64,000 bases of DNA. Source: Okeanomitos corallinicola TIOX110 (lineage in GTDB: Bacteria > Cyanobacteriota > Cyanobacteriia > Cyanobacteriales > Nostocaceae). The first letter of the stretch is position 1. Every line of letters starts with the position of its first letter. The position numbers and the translations under genes are program-made. The DNA lies in NCBI RefSeq assembly GCF_038050375.1, contig NZ_CP150886.1, positions 4,629,318 through 4,693,317 on the forward strand, read 5' to 3'. Shown here piece after piece: positions 1 to 7,335 of this stretch. A model generated the notes under the pieces. It had not been told where the DNA came from. It saw only the letters and a list, made by a program, of their open reading frames with translations, and made no database searches.

Positions 1-52
1 GTGATAGTAAAAAAAATAAGTATAGCTCTGAATTACTGTAGCACTTACTAAC

Positions 53-400
53 AGTGCGATCGCATATCTTGTAGGGTGCGTTAATGAAATGTAACGCACC
101 ATTAAATATATATACATAAATGTAAAGCACCATATTTATTTTATGATTATTTACCGATTTTCGGTGCGTTATGCTGTCGCTAACACACCCTACGATTTAA
201 TCAGTTTGATCGTCCCAAAATCCTTAAGTGCGATCGCCGATCTTGTAGGGTGCGTTAATGAAATGTAACGCACCATCAAATATACACAAATTTAACTCCC
301 CATATTTATGATTATTTACTGATTTTCGGTGCGTTACGCTATCGCTAACACACCCTACGGTTTAATTGGTTTAATCGTCCCAAAACCCTTGAGGTTTTTC
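53..400. repeat. Tandem duplication (about 173 bp x 2) of a REPIN plus the RAYT 3' end
   Basis: Two adjacent copies (about 53-226 and 227-400) each start with AGTGCGATCGC, contain two outward-paired hairpins (GTAGGGTGCGTTA..TAACGCACC and GGTGCGTTA..CACCCTAC) and end with the last codons and stop of the transposase gene. The REPIN proper is 71-193 in the first copy and 245-358 in the second. The second copy's tail is the real 3' end of the gene at 371-922. The paired-REP layout beside a RAYT gene is the known REPIN/RAYT arrangement. Confidence 0.8.
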
Positions 401-922
401 CTTTCTGCCATCTGTACCCCAATCACTTGGATAAATTCCCTGAGCGATAAACCTATGAATACTGGAATACGGCCAATCTTGGGGATTTTCACACAATCCA
501 TGTCTAACCGGATTATCGTGAATATAATCACAATGTAGCTCAAAATCCCGTTCATCCCGAATTAAATGCTCCCAAAACCGACGTTGCCAAAGATTACTTT
601 CTCGTCGCTTTTGTCGTGATTGGGAAACTTCCCTATTAACCCCTAATTCCTGTCCATAATGTTTAGTAACATAAGTTTTAATGAGGCGCAATCTAACCGA
701 CAAATCTTTATCATCGGTGGGTAAAGTCCACAAACAATGAAAATGATCAGGTAATAAAACAAAAGCATCAATACAAAAAGGATATTTTTCCCTGACTTTT
801 TCTATTGCTTCTCGGAGAGATTTTCTCCCTATGTCAGTACAAAGCCAAGATTCTCTTTGATAAGTGACTTGTGTGATGAAATATGTACCTCCAGAAATAT
901 TAGGTCTTCTATAATTAGGCAT
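371..922 (-). CDS. REP-associated tyrosine transposase (RAYT, Y1/TnpA_REP family)
   Basis: The 183-residue protein belongs to the single-strand-DNA HUH transposase superfamily thought to mobilise REP palindromes. Visible motifs are LLPDHFHCLW, carrying the HUH-type histidine pair HFH, and near the C-terminus DYIHDNPVRHGL, the family's YIHxNPVRxGL block with the catalytic tyrosine. Length is normal and no frameshift is seen, so it may be active. It starts MPNYRRPN, the usual RAYT opening. REPIN hairpins follow directly downstream and related hairpins occur near 58451, 58749 and 60503, presumably its substrates. It lies inside the hupL element. Confidence 0.93.
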   Translation of the reverse strand: MPNYRRPNISGGTYFITQVTYQRESWLCTDIGRKSLREAIEKVREKYPFCIDAFVLLPDHFHCLWTLPTDDKDLSVRLRLIKTYVTKHYGQELGVNREVSQSRQKRRESNLWQRRFWEHLIRDERDFELHCDYIHDNPVRHGLCENPQDWPYSSIHRFIAQGIYPSDWGTDGRKEKPQGFWDD

Positions 923-1022
923 TATGGAGCTAGTAGGGGTAAAAATAAATCACTGTTTAATTATTTATTGTAATGCGGAAAGATTGATCATAAGCTATCT
1001 GTGAAATACGGAGTCCTAAACC

Positions 1023-1253
1023 ATGCAAGTGAAACTTTCTGAGCAAATTTCTTCCGATGATGCGGAAATTATTTTAAAACACTTACCAGAATGGATTCAG
1101 GATGCCTTGATTGCTCGTGCTACTGAAATTGATTATCCCGTTGAAGCAATTATTGAAATGGCGTTCACGTAGTGTCTCTGAAAGAGAATCGCCAGTTTTT
1201 TAGACACAGAGGCATTAAGTTTTGCTGATTGTAAGCCAGGGCGGGGTCAATAA
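1023..1253 (+). pseudogene. Small conserved gene broken by an in-frame 24-bp repeat insertion
   Basis: Reading from ATG 1023 gives 49 residues (MQVKLSEQISSDDAEI...) to TAG at 1170. A 24-bp segment, about 1164-1187 (TTCACGTAGTGTCTCTGAAA then GAGA), sits between GCG and ATCGCC. Removing it restores a HIP1-like GCGATCGCC and one open frame that continues IASFLDTEALSFADCKPGRG to TAA at 1251. The insert keeps frame but carries TAG and TGA. Its TCTCT..AGAGA hairpin resembles the short dispersed repeats of Nostocales. The intact product would be about 68 residues with no function I recognise; a truncated 49-residue product remains possible. Confidence 0.65.
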
Positions 1254-1277
1254 ATCTAATAAATATCTTTGCAAAAA

Positions 1278-1313
1278 GCGATAGCGCCAGCGCTGCTGCA
1301 AGCAGTTCGCTAA
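1278..1313. repeat. Short dispersed palindromic repeat
   Basis: GCGATAGCGCCAGCGCTGCT continuing GCAAGCAGTTCGC. A near copy lies at 2539-2571, sharing AGCGCTGCTGCAAGCAGTT. It has imperfect dyad symmetry around GCTGCAAGC. These are typical small dispersed repeats of filamentous cyanobacteria. Confidence 0.6.
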
Positions 1314-1381
1314 ATTTCCATTTTCTTGTGTTTCCTTAACTCTTATTAAATGCGATCACTAATATTGGGTTAGTGCGATCG

Positions 1382-1777
1382 CTAATCACGTCGGATAATT
1401 TTGATTGTGCATTGCGATCTTTCAAAACAAACATCAAACTCTCGAAAAAAGTTAGTTTGCCCAAGAATTAAGGGTACATGAGAGGATTCTACCCAAGCAA
1501 ATGCTAGACGAACGGGTTCAAGATTCCCAATTTGAACTTTCACAAATAACCCCCGTGCTTCAACCTTTGCAAGATTTCCAGCCAATGGTAAGCGGACAGT
1601 TTGATTATCCCAAATTGCACCTAATTGTAACCCAGTGTCATAAGGTAAGACATTGACCGTAGACCCAGTATCCAGCAGTGCATTCGCAGAAACAGAAAAG
1701 TCTGCATAACTCAAAATGACAGGAATTGTGGGTAATGCTTCATCGTCAGAAAAGGGAAACTCAACTGTACTAGGCAT
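1382..1777 (-). CDS. Retropepsin-like aspartyl protease family protein
   Basis: The 131-residue protein carries the single-lobe aspartic protease signature LLDTGSTVNVLP (about residues 35-46: catalytic D-T-G) and a C-terminal hydrophobic-glycine block PLILGQTNFFREFDVCF, the usual arrangement of small cyanobacterial retropepsin-like proteins that would act as homodimers. There is no signal peptide. Its ATG overlaps the end of the upstream gene (1770-1988) by 8 bases, so the two are probably translated together. Substrate unknown; proteolytic activity is inferred from family motifs only. Confidence 0.8.
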   Translation of the reverse strand: MPSTVEFPFSDDEALPTIPVILSYADFSVSANALLDTGSTVNVLPYDTGLQLGAIWDNQTVRLPLAGNLAKVEARGLFVKVQIGNLEPVRLAFAWVESSHVPLILGQTNFFREFDVCFERSQCTIKIIRRD

Positions 1778-1988
1778 GAGTTGATGTCTCTTTGTTATCC
1801 TGAATCATCTGCATTAGAATGTTTGCAGCTTCCGTTGCGTCGTAGGGCGACCAAATCGGATACTCTGAAGCAGAAAAGATAACTTGTAATTCAGCGTTGG
1901 GGATTTGTGTAGCTAGGAGTTTAAAGAGTGATAATTTGTCTGATTGACTCAGATTATTGACTAGAGGAATTAACTCAGCAAGTGACAT
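1770..1988 (-). CDS. Small hypothetical protein paired with the retropepsin
   Basis: The 72-residue protein begins MSLAELIPLVNNLSQSDKLS. The N-terminal part reads like the helical segment LxELIPxVxxLSxxDKLxLxxxL seen in many short cyanobacterial genes next to toxin-like or protease-like partners. The C-terminal half contains WSPYDATEAANILMQMI. No catalytic motif is visible. The 8-base overlap with the retropepsin gene implies coupled translation and a joint function, perhaps partner or inhibitor; that role is inference. Confidence 0.7.
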   Translation of the reverse strand: MSLAELIPLVNNLSQSDKLSLFKLLATQIPNAELQVIFSASEYPIWSPYDATEAANILMQMIQDNKETSTHA

Positions 1989-2151
1989 ATTTTAAACTTT
2001 GAGATATACAATAATACATTGATTATAAGATATCTGTGGGGAGATGACAGGAGTTCTGTTTTAAATTACCATCTCTTAACCTGGATATCCTGAGAAGTAG
2101 AATTGAGAAATTTATTGAACATTGTGAAAATAACCTGGAGGAAAATCAATC

Positions 2152-2436
2152 ATGAATCTTAATGAATTACCAGGTGCAGAAATAATATTACCTGGACTAA
2201 GTGATCTTCAAAATGGTGAATCTAATACAATTGGAGCATTGTTAATTGCGATCGCCTCAACACGCTTGACAGAAGCCGGTTTAGATATCCCCAAAGATCA
2301 CTTATCACCAGAACCAGAGTTAACTTTATATGCTAATCTCCAAGATCAAAGAGACGATGCTTACGTTTATTATAATGCTTTGCTTAATCAACTAAATAGC
2401 TTTTGTAATTCACTCGAATTAAATTATAAATATTAG
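2152..2436 (+). CDS. Hypothetical protein
   Basis: The 94-residue acidic protein MNLNELPGAEIILPGLSDLQ... is preceded by a clear Shine-Dalgarno (GGAGG, about 2138-2142) 9-10 bases before ATG, which supports translation. No signal peptide, membrane segment or known motif is visible. The hydrophobic stretch IGALLIAIAS is too short and isolated for a membrane claim. A HIP1-like GCGATCGCC is inside the gene. It stands alone between the retropepsin pair and the GIY-YIG gene within the hupL element. Function unknown. Confidence 0.65.
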   Translation: MNLNELPGAEIILPGLSDLQNGESNTIGALLIAIASTRLTEAGLDIPKDHLSPEPELTLYANLQDQRDDAYVYYNALLNQLNSFCNSLELNYKY

Positions 2437-2538
2437 CCATCTAACCTTACTGTTAAATATCTTTGGGAAAAGTTATCTCCCTCAATTGTCATTTTATTGT
2501 GCTTCCTGAACTATTATTAATTGCGATCTCATGGGTAA

Positions 2539-2571
2539 GTGATAGCGAAGCGCTGCTGCAAGCAGTTAGCC
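2539..2571. repeat. Short dispersed palindromic repeat, second copy
   Basis: Shares AGCGCTGCTGCAAGCAGTT with the repeat at 1278-1313. It is followed at about 2583-2613 by a degenerate half-REP (TTGCGTTAATGAAATGTAAA then GCACC) related to the REPIN hairpins at the left end of the window. Confidence 0.55.
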
Positions 2572-2619
2572 AATACTCTAGGTTGCGTTAATGAAATGTA
2601 AAGCACCTTTTTCGGTGGC

Positions 2620-3114
2620 ATGATGAGTTCGATAATCTACAATCTACCTTCCGTGCCAACGAACAATTCTGAAATACAGAATCAAGCAAGAAACATCTTG
2701 GATGCAATTGCGTTTACTCCCTTTGAGCAATGTCAACCCTTGAGCCGAGATTTTAGCGACATTCCAGATCGTCCCGGCATTTACGCAGTTAGGCATAGAT
2801 ATCAGGGATTGCTTTACATTGGTAAAACCAAAAGTTTACGAAGTCGTTTTAAAGGTGGACATAAAGCTTTTTTGTGGGCTTGGCTCGATCAATATAAAAG
2901 TGAAGATGTAAGAATTGCCGTGCAGACAATACCTTACTCGAAAAACCCTGAGCTACTATTAGAACTAGAGGCGATAATTTTGAGAGCAACTGAGCCACCA
3001 TCGCATAAGCAATACAAGCCTTTAAATCTTCTCTCGTTAGGTCGGGAAAATCATCAAGAATTTCTGCTTCTGTCATCTCGGAAGCTAGGTATTCAAGCAC
3101 CTCATAAACTGTAA
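2620..3114 (+). CDS. GIY-YIG domain protein, C-terminus probably replaced
   Basis: The 164-residue protein has a GIY-YIG nuclease core: PGIYAVRH (GIY strand, about residue 54), GLLYIGKTKSLRSRF (YIG strand with the conserved Arg/Lys) and a conserved acidic helix ELEAIILRATEPP. After ATEPP (near 3000) the frame runs antisense through the 3' part of a DUF433 gene and the last 40 or so residues look non-native. Either ATG 2620 or 2623 could start it and no strong RBS is visible. Such small GIY-YIG proteins may be DNA endonucleases; a defence or mobility role is inference from the element context. Confidence 0.75.
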   Translation: MMSSIIYNLPSVPTNNSEIQNQARNILDAIAFTPFEQCQPLSRDFSDIPDRPGIYAVRHRYQGLLYIGKTKSLRSRFKGGHKAFLWAWLDQYKSEDVRIAVQTIPYSKNPELLLELEAIILRATEPPSHKQYKPLNLLSLGRENHQEFLLLSSRKLGIQAPHKL

Positions 3115-3187
3115 TTCGCAAGCCACGTACACAAGGCTTACCACCGCGTTTATTGGGTTCGATTGTGATATAGTTTCTGTAATTCAT
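2849..3187 (-). pseudogene. DUF433 antitoxin-like gene, 3' truncated
   Basis: From ATG 3187 the first 60 residues (MNYRNYITIEPNKRGGKPCV... to DLKACIAYA) are a good match to the DUF433 fold, with RGGKPCVRGLRITVYEVLEYLA and the helix-turn-helix-like MTEAEILDDFPDLTREDLKA. DUF433 proteins normally finish about 15 residues later (ADRE-type tail). Here the frame instead enters sequence antisense to the GIY-YIG gene from about 3010. DUF433 genes are usually followed by a DUF5615 PIN-like toxin, which is missing. I read it as a remnant joined convergently to the GIY-YIG gene. Confidence 0.6.
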
Positions 3188-3339
3188 TATGTGGCTTTGC
3201 ATTATTGCCAACTTATCTAATCATACCATGTATTCCTGCTCACAACTCAATAATTTCACTGTTAAACATCTTTGAGAAAGACGATAAGTAAAATTCCTTC
3301 TTTGCGTTCTCTTCTCTGCGCCTCTGTGTGAAAAAATAC

Positions 3340-4896
3340 TCACGCCCGAATCACAGTAATCCGACGTTGATTTTCCGTCACCACAACCTCTGTTGATAAC
3401 CTTTCCTCCATTGGTAGGGCATTTTTACGCCTGTCAAACACAAATAACCAACCAAAATCCAACCCCAAACGCCCTAAATAGGATTCTAACTGTTCAATAC
3501 CATCAGCTTGCGGATCTCTCTTTTTATCCCTCCACACCTTTAATTCAATACCTAAAGTTACATCTTTGTAACGCAGACATAAATCCATTCGGTCGCTACC
3601 AATTGCATATTCCCGTTCCAAGACTCCACCACCATTGATAACACGATGCAAAAAAGCCATTAATACGATATGAGGGGCAATTTCATGGTAGCCAGTGCTA
3701 CCTAATAACGGTTCTCCGTGCTGTCGCCAAAATTTAAGAAATGCTGTGAGTAAAGCATCTATATTTAATTCCCCTGCCGCAGTTAACCAAGTCGGTGCAA
3801 TCATTGGTAAGGAAGCCATTGGTGTCACTGTTAAAACCCTGGGTAACACTTCCCGATAAATGGGATTAGCAATAGTTAATCCTCCGTAGGGGTGCATTTT
3901 ACACAATCCTAAATCAATCACAAATTGAATATCATCATTGGGTATATTTCCTAATTCTAAACCTGCTAACATCGGTTCGATAATTGCTTTAATTCTTGGT
4001 TCTCGTAAGCGTTCGGCTAAACTATCTAAATGAGTATCTTGACGAGCAATTAATATTTCTTTTGCTTTTAAAATATCTTCTTTTGTAATCGCAATACTTC
4101 TATCTTTCACCATTTTTTCTACAATTTCTTTAGCCAAAGCATTCACTAACCAAGGTTGTCCTTGGGTTAAATCGAATGCTGTTTCTATGGCTTCTGGTGT
4201 GAAAATCTGTCCTGTTGCTTCTGTATGTTGTTGATATAATTCTGCCACTTCTTCAGCATTAAAATTTCGCAGAGTAATAGAACTGACTTTAATATTAAAT
4301 GGACTAGAAGTATTTAATCTATCACTACCACCAGATGCAACTTTATAATCTCGCACATCTCTTAAACCAATTAATCCTACAGATGAGGGAAAATTTTCTG
4401 GACGATTGGGAAAACCATCTCTTAATTGTCTTAAAACTGAAATTAATGTTTGGTCTTGTAAAGAATCAATTTCATCAATCAATATTACCAAAGGTCGGGG
4501 TGAAGCTTTTGACCAACCTTGCAAAAAAGCCTTAATTCTGTTTCCTGGTTCTTCCTGTTGCCATTGTTTAACAGGTGGTTGTAATTCTTTGGGTAAGCGG
4601 ATAGAAATATTATCATACCAAGTTCCCAAAATCGCTAATTCTGCCGCACCGGGGTCATGATTAAATGCACTTCCTACTTCTACTGATATCATTACTGCTG
4701 CATAATTTCCTGTGGCGGTAAGTTGATTTGCTAGGGATAACATTGCTGTTGTTTTCCCTGTTTGTCGTGGTGCATGAAGGACAAAATAACTACGCTGTTG
4801 AATTAGCTCCTCCAAATCTGGTAATCGTATTGTTGGAGAGAGCATATAGTGGATATCATCTTCACAAGGACCTGCAATATTAAACCAGTGAGTCAT
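3340..4896 (-). CDS. AAA ATPase with C-terminal PD-(D/E)XK-like region
   Basis: A protein of about 518 residues. The N-terminal ATPase shows Walker A APRQTGKTT (about residue 43) and Walker B LVILIDEID (about 138), followed by a winged-helix-like middle region. The C-terminal 130 residues contain GSDRMDLCLRY and LGIELKVWR, the D...E-x-K spacing of the PD-(D/E)XK nuclease fold. I prefer ATG 4896 (MTHWFNIAGPC, the common opening of this family) over GTG 4920. The family is abundant and multicopy in cyanobacteria. A role in mobile-DNA or defence biology is inference. It stands alone on the minus strand in the hupL element. Confidence 0.82.
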   Translation of the reverse strand: MTHWFNIAGPCEDDIHYMLSPTIRLPDLEELIQQRSYFVLHAPRQTGKTTAMLSLANQLTATGNYAAVMISVEVGSAFNHDPGAAELAILGTWYDNISIRLPKELQPPVKQWQQEEPGNRIKAFLQGWSKASPRPLVILIDEIDSLQDQTLISVLRQLRDGFPNRPENFPSSVGLIGLRDVRDYKVASGGSDRLNTSSPFNIKVSSITLRNFNAEEVAELYQQHTEATGQIFTPEAIETAFDLTQGQPWLVNALAKEIVEKMVKDRSIAITKEDILKAKEILIARQDTHLDSLAERLREPRIKAIIEPMLAGLELGNIPNDDIQFVIDLGLCKMHPYGGLTIANPIYREVLPRVLTVTPMASLPMIAPTWLTAAGELNIDALLTAFLKFWRQHGEPLLGSTGYHEIAPHIVLMAFLHRVINGGGVLEREYAIGSDRMDLCLRYKDVTLGIELKVWRDKKRDPQADGIEQLESYLGRLGLDFGWLFVFDRRKNALPMEERLSTEVVVTENQRRITVIRA

Positions 4897-5129
4897 AGGA
4901 TTTTGGCAGTTAGCGGACACTTTGAGTTTAGACGATTTTCGGGTTGGGGATGGCAGGAAGGGCTAATGGGGGATTTTTGTGTGTTTAAATATCGGGTAGA
5001 TATACTGAATCACTCCGTCTATTACCTGGAAAAGGATAATAGTCAGAAAATTTATTGCTATCCAGCCAGATTTGGGTAGTTATCTGGAAATTTTCTGTAT
5101 AATACGTGGATATTGAGGATATTCGCAAA

Positions 5130-6302
5130 ATGGAAATAAAACCCCCTCCTCGGCTAGTTACTCTTGATACACAGGTTTTTAATAGCTATAATTTTCACTA
5201 TAATTCTAAGCCTTTTCAAACCTTAGTTAAACTTTCTCAGGAAGAAAAAATAAGACTTCTTTTAACTTCTGTTACTCTTAATGAATTAAGAGCGCATATT
5301 ATCGAAGGTGCTAAATTAGCATCAGAAGCAGTCAAGACAGGTATAAACAATTTAGATCATACACGATCCAAACCACCAAAAGGTAAGGAAAAAATAAAAA
5401 TCTCTAAGAATTCTGACTTACTATATGAATTCAAGAAGAAAGTACAAGAACTTGTACCAAATTTCGAGCAAATTAAACATGAGCTTTTAGACAAACTTGA
5501 GATTTTTTTGCAGGAAACTGATTTTCAAAAAATAGAAGTTGATCAAGTTTCAGTGGTTGATATTTTTGAAAATTATTTTTCTGGTAATCCACCATTTGGC
5601 GAAGGAAAAAAGAAATCTGAGTTTCCAGATGCTTTTGCGCTCTTAGCTCTTAAAAAGGAGGCAAAAGACAGAAACAAAATAATCTATGTCGTTAGTGGAG
5701 ATTCCGATTGGGAGAAGTTTTGTTCATCAAGTGAAGACCTATGTTGGATTGGAAATCTCGATGAATTATTAGAAAATATAATTCGAGAAACTGATTCAGA
5801 TGAGGTTGACGTATGTTATGAACTTTATAGGGACAAAGAAAATGAGATAGAAAGATACATAGAGGATAAATTCTCAGATTTAGATTTTTCAATTGATTTG
5901 TCTGGCAGTAGTTTGATTGAATGGGGCAGTGAAGAAATTGAAGTTAATGTTAATTCAGTACATATCATTAATTCCTCATTGGTTGAAATTGACGATTCCG
6001 ATTTAGATCAACCTTCAGTAGTGTTTGAGTTAGAAGCAGAGGTAAATTATGATGCAAATGTAAGCTATGAGAGCTTAGAATATGCAATTTATGACAGAGA
6101 AGATGGTATGTACTATGGAGGAGAAACAATAGATACAGTCTTTACTCAGTCGGTTAAGTTGAATGTGGAAGTTATGCTCACTCTATCTAGAGATAAAGAC
6201 TATTCCTTGTGTGATGCCGATGTAGAAGATATTACTATAGATCCGAATAATACTTTAGGTGAAATAGTTATTGATACAGGCTTTAAGGATGATTATTACT
6301 AG
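5130..6302 (+). CDS. PIN-like (DUF4935 type) ribonuclease domain protein
   Basis: About 390 residues. The N-terminal half has the acidic residues of a PIN-like fold: VTLDTQVFNSYNF (first Asp), a conserved Glu in SVTLNELRAH, KSEFPDAFALLAL (central Asp) and VVSGDSDWEKF (third acidic cluster). This order matches the DUF4935/PIN_16 group. The C-terminal 170 residues are very acidic, mostly predicted beta, with no domain I recognise. I chose ATG 5130, preceded by GAGG, over an upstream GTG at 5106. It stands alone with no antitoxin-like partner. RNA cleavage is inferred from the family. Confidence 0.72.
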   Translation: MEIKPPPRLVTLDTQVFNSYNFHYNSKPFQTLVKLSQEEKIRLLLTSVTLNELRAHIIEGAKLASEAVKTGINNLDHTRSKPPKGKEKIKISKNSDLLYEFKKKVQELVPNFEQIKHELLDKLEIFLQETDFQKIEVDQVSVVDIFENYFSGNPPFGEGKKKSEFPDAFALLALKKEAKDRNKIIYVVSGDSDWEKFCSSSEDLCWIGNLDELLENIIRETDSDEVDVCYELYRDKENEIERYIEDKFSDLDFSIDLSGSSLIEWGSEEIEVNVNSVHIINSSLVEIDDSDLDQPSVVFELEAEVNYDANVSYESLEYAIYDREDGMYYGGETIDTVFTQSVKLNVEVMLTLSRDKDYSLCDADVEDITIDPNNTLGEIVIDTGFKDDYY

Positions 6303-6641
6303 ATCAATCTAGATCAATAACCTACAACTAAAATTTTTACAGTACGATCATCGCGTTATACGAATTGTGATGGCGCAGAGCGCCCGCTGGAAGCAATCGC
6401 AATATAAAAAATCATTGGAGCGGACAAATATGATATTTTAGTTTTGAGTTGGGAGCGATCGCTCAATTTCCAAACAAATAAATACTTCTATACTCAAACA
6501 AGTATGTAATTATTTAAACGCAGATACTACCATTTGCGTATTTATATTGATAAAATCCTGGCTTATACTTCAATATAAATAAAATGTCGTGTTACTGAAA
6601 TTATATGGAAAATCAGAAAATTATAGCACTACAAAATATCT
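6303..6641. other. Gap without a gene; short dispersed repeat and HIP1
   Basis: No convincing reading frame. A palindrome-rich patch, TGGCGCAGAGCGCCCGCTGG followed by AAGCAATCGC (about 6371-6400), looks like another short dispersed repeat. A HIP1 octamer lies near 6455. The rest is AT-rich. Confidence 0.5.
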
Positions 6642-7052
6642 TCAATTTAAATCATGACCTGTTGGTGGGGATAGATCCATTACTTCAGTAAACCGGGAAT
6701 ATTTCACCTCATTAGTTGGGGGAAACTGTGCGGAAACAGCCATTAAACCAACTTTGATATCCTCAAAGAAAATCACACCACCAATTCGTCCGTCGGCTTG
6801 GAATGGGCCATGGAAAAATTGATGTCGGGGAATATGGATGAGGAGAGAATTGGTAATTTTGACGTTTTGACCAAATAGTTGTTGACAGGTTTTTTTGACA
6901 ACTGCATCTATATATTGATTCTGCACAGGTTGACCCAAGTTGATGAATTTGGGATTATCCCCAAAATGATCCATGTAATATGACCAGATGTTAGACAAAT
7001 CTTTTTCTTCAGTGAGGATTTGCTTGAGTTCCTGCCATCGTTTGAAATTCAT
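6642..7052 (-). CDS. Conserved hypothetical protein of the hupL element
   Basis: The 136-residue soluble protein begins MNFKRWQELKQILTEEKDLS. It has no signal peptide or membrane segment and no motif that I can tie to a function. The fold looks mixed alpha/beta: helical N-terminus, then strands around LLIHIPRHQFFHGPFQADGRIGGVIFFEDIKVGLMAV. It is the last gene before the excision boundary and is co-oriented with hupL. It is probably cargo rather than a hydrogenase factor, because it would be lost with the excised circle. Function unknown. Confidence 0.7.
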   Translation of the reverse strand: MNFKRWQELKQILTEEKDLSNIWSYYMDHFGDNPKFINLGQPVQNQYIDAVVKKTCQQLFGQNVKITNSLLIHIPRHQFFHGPFQADGRIGGVIFFEDIKVGLMAVSAQFPPTNEVKYSRFTEVMDLSPPTGHDLN

Positions 7053-7104
7053 AATATGGGTAGTTTGGATTCTTCTTTGGTTACTAAAAATTTACCATAG
7101 TTAT

Positions 7105-7163
7105 GCGATAGCGTTCGCGGAGCGTCCCGGAGGGAACTAGCGCTCCGTAGGAATCGCAATCGC
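7105..7163. repeat. Short dispersed repeat cluster
   Basis: GC-rich patch in AT-rich surroundings beginning GCGATAGCGTTCGCGGAGCG and ending GGAATCGCAATCGC, with internal dyads (GAGCG..CGCTC, TCCCGGAGGGA). It is the fuller form of the repeat family whose 24-bp piece interrupts the gene at 1023-1253. Confidence 0.65.
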
Positions 7164-7335
7164 TAATCTAGGATTAGGGAAAAATTAGGTAACGCCTGAA
7201 AACACCAAATAACTGTTAGTAGATAAAAGTAAATGGATTTATAATATATATGCGGTGGGTTTATGGCCTCATTTAAGGAAAAACCAGGGAATAATTATAA
7301 CTATCCTGAAAAATCCTTGATATATAAGCAATTTA

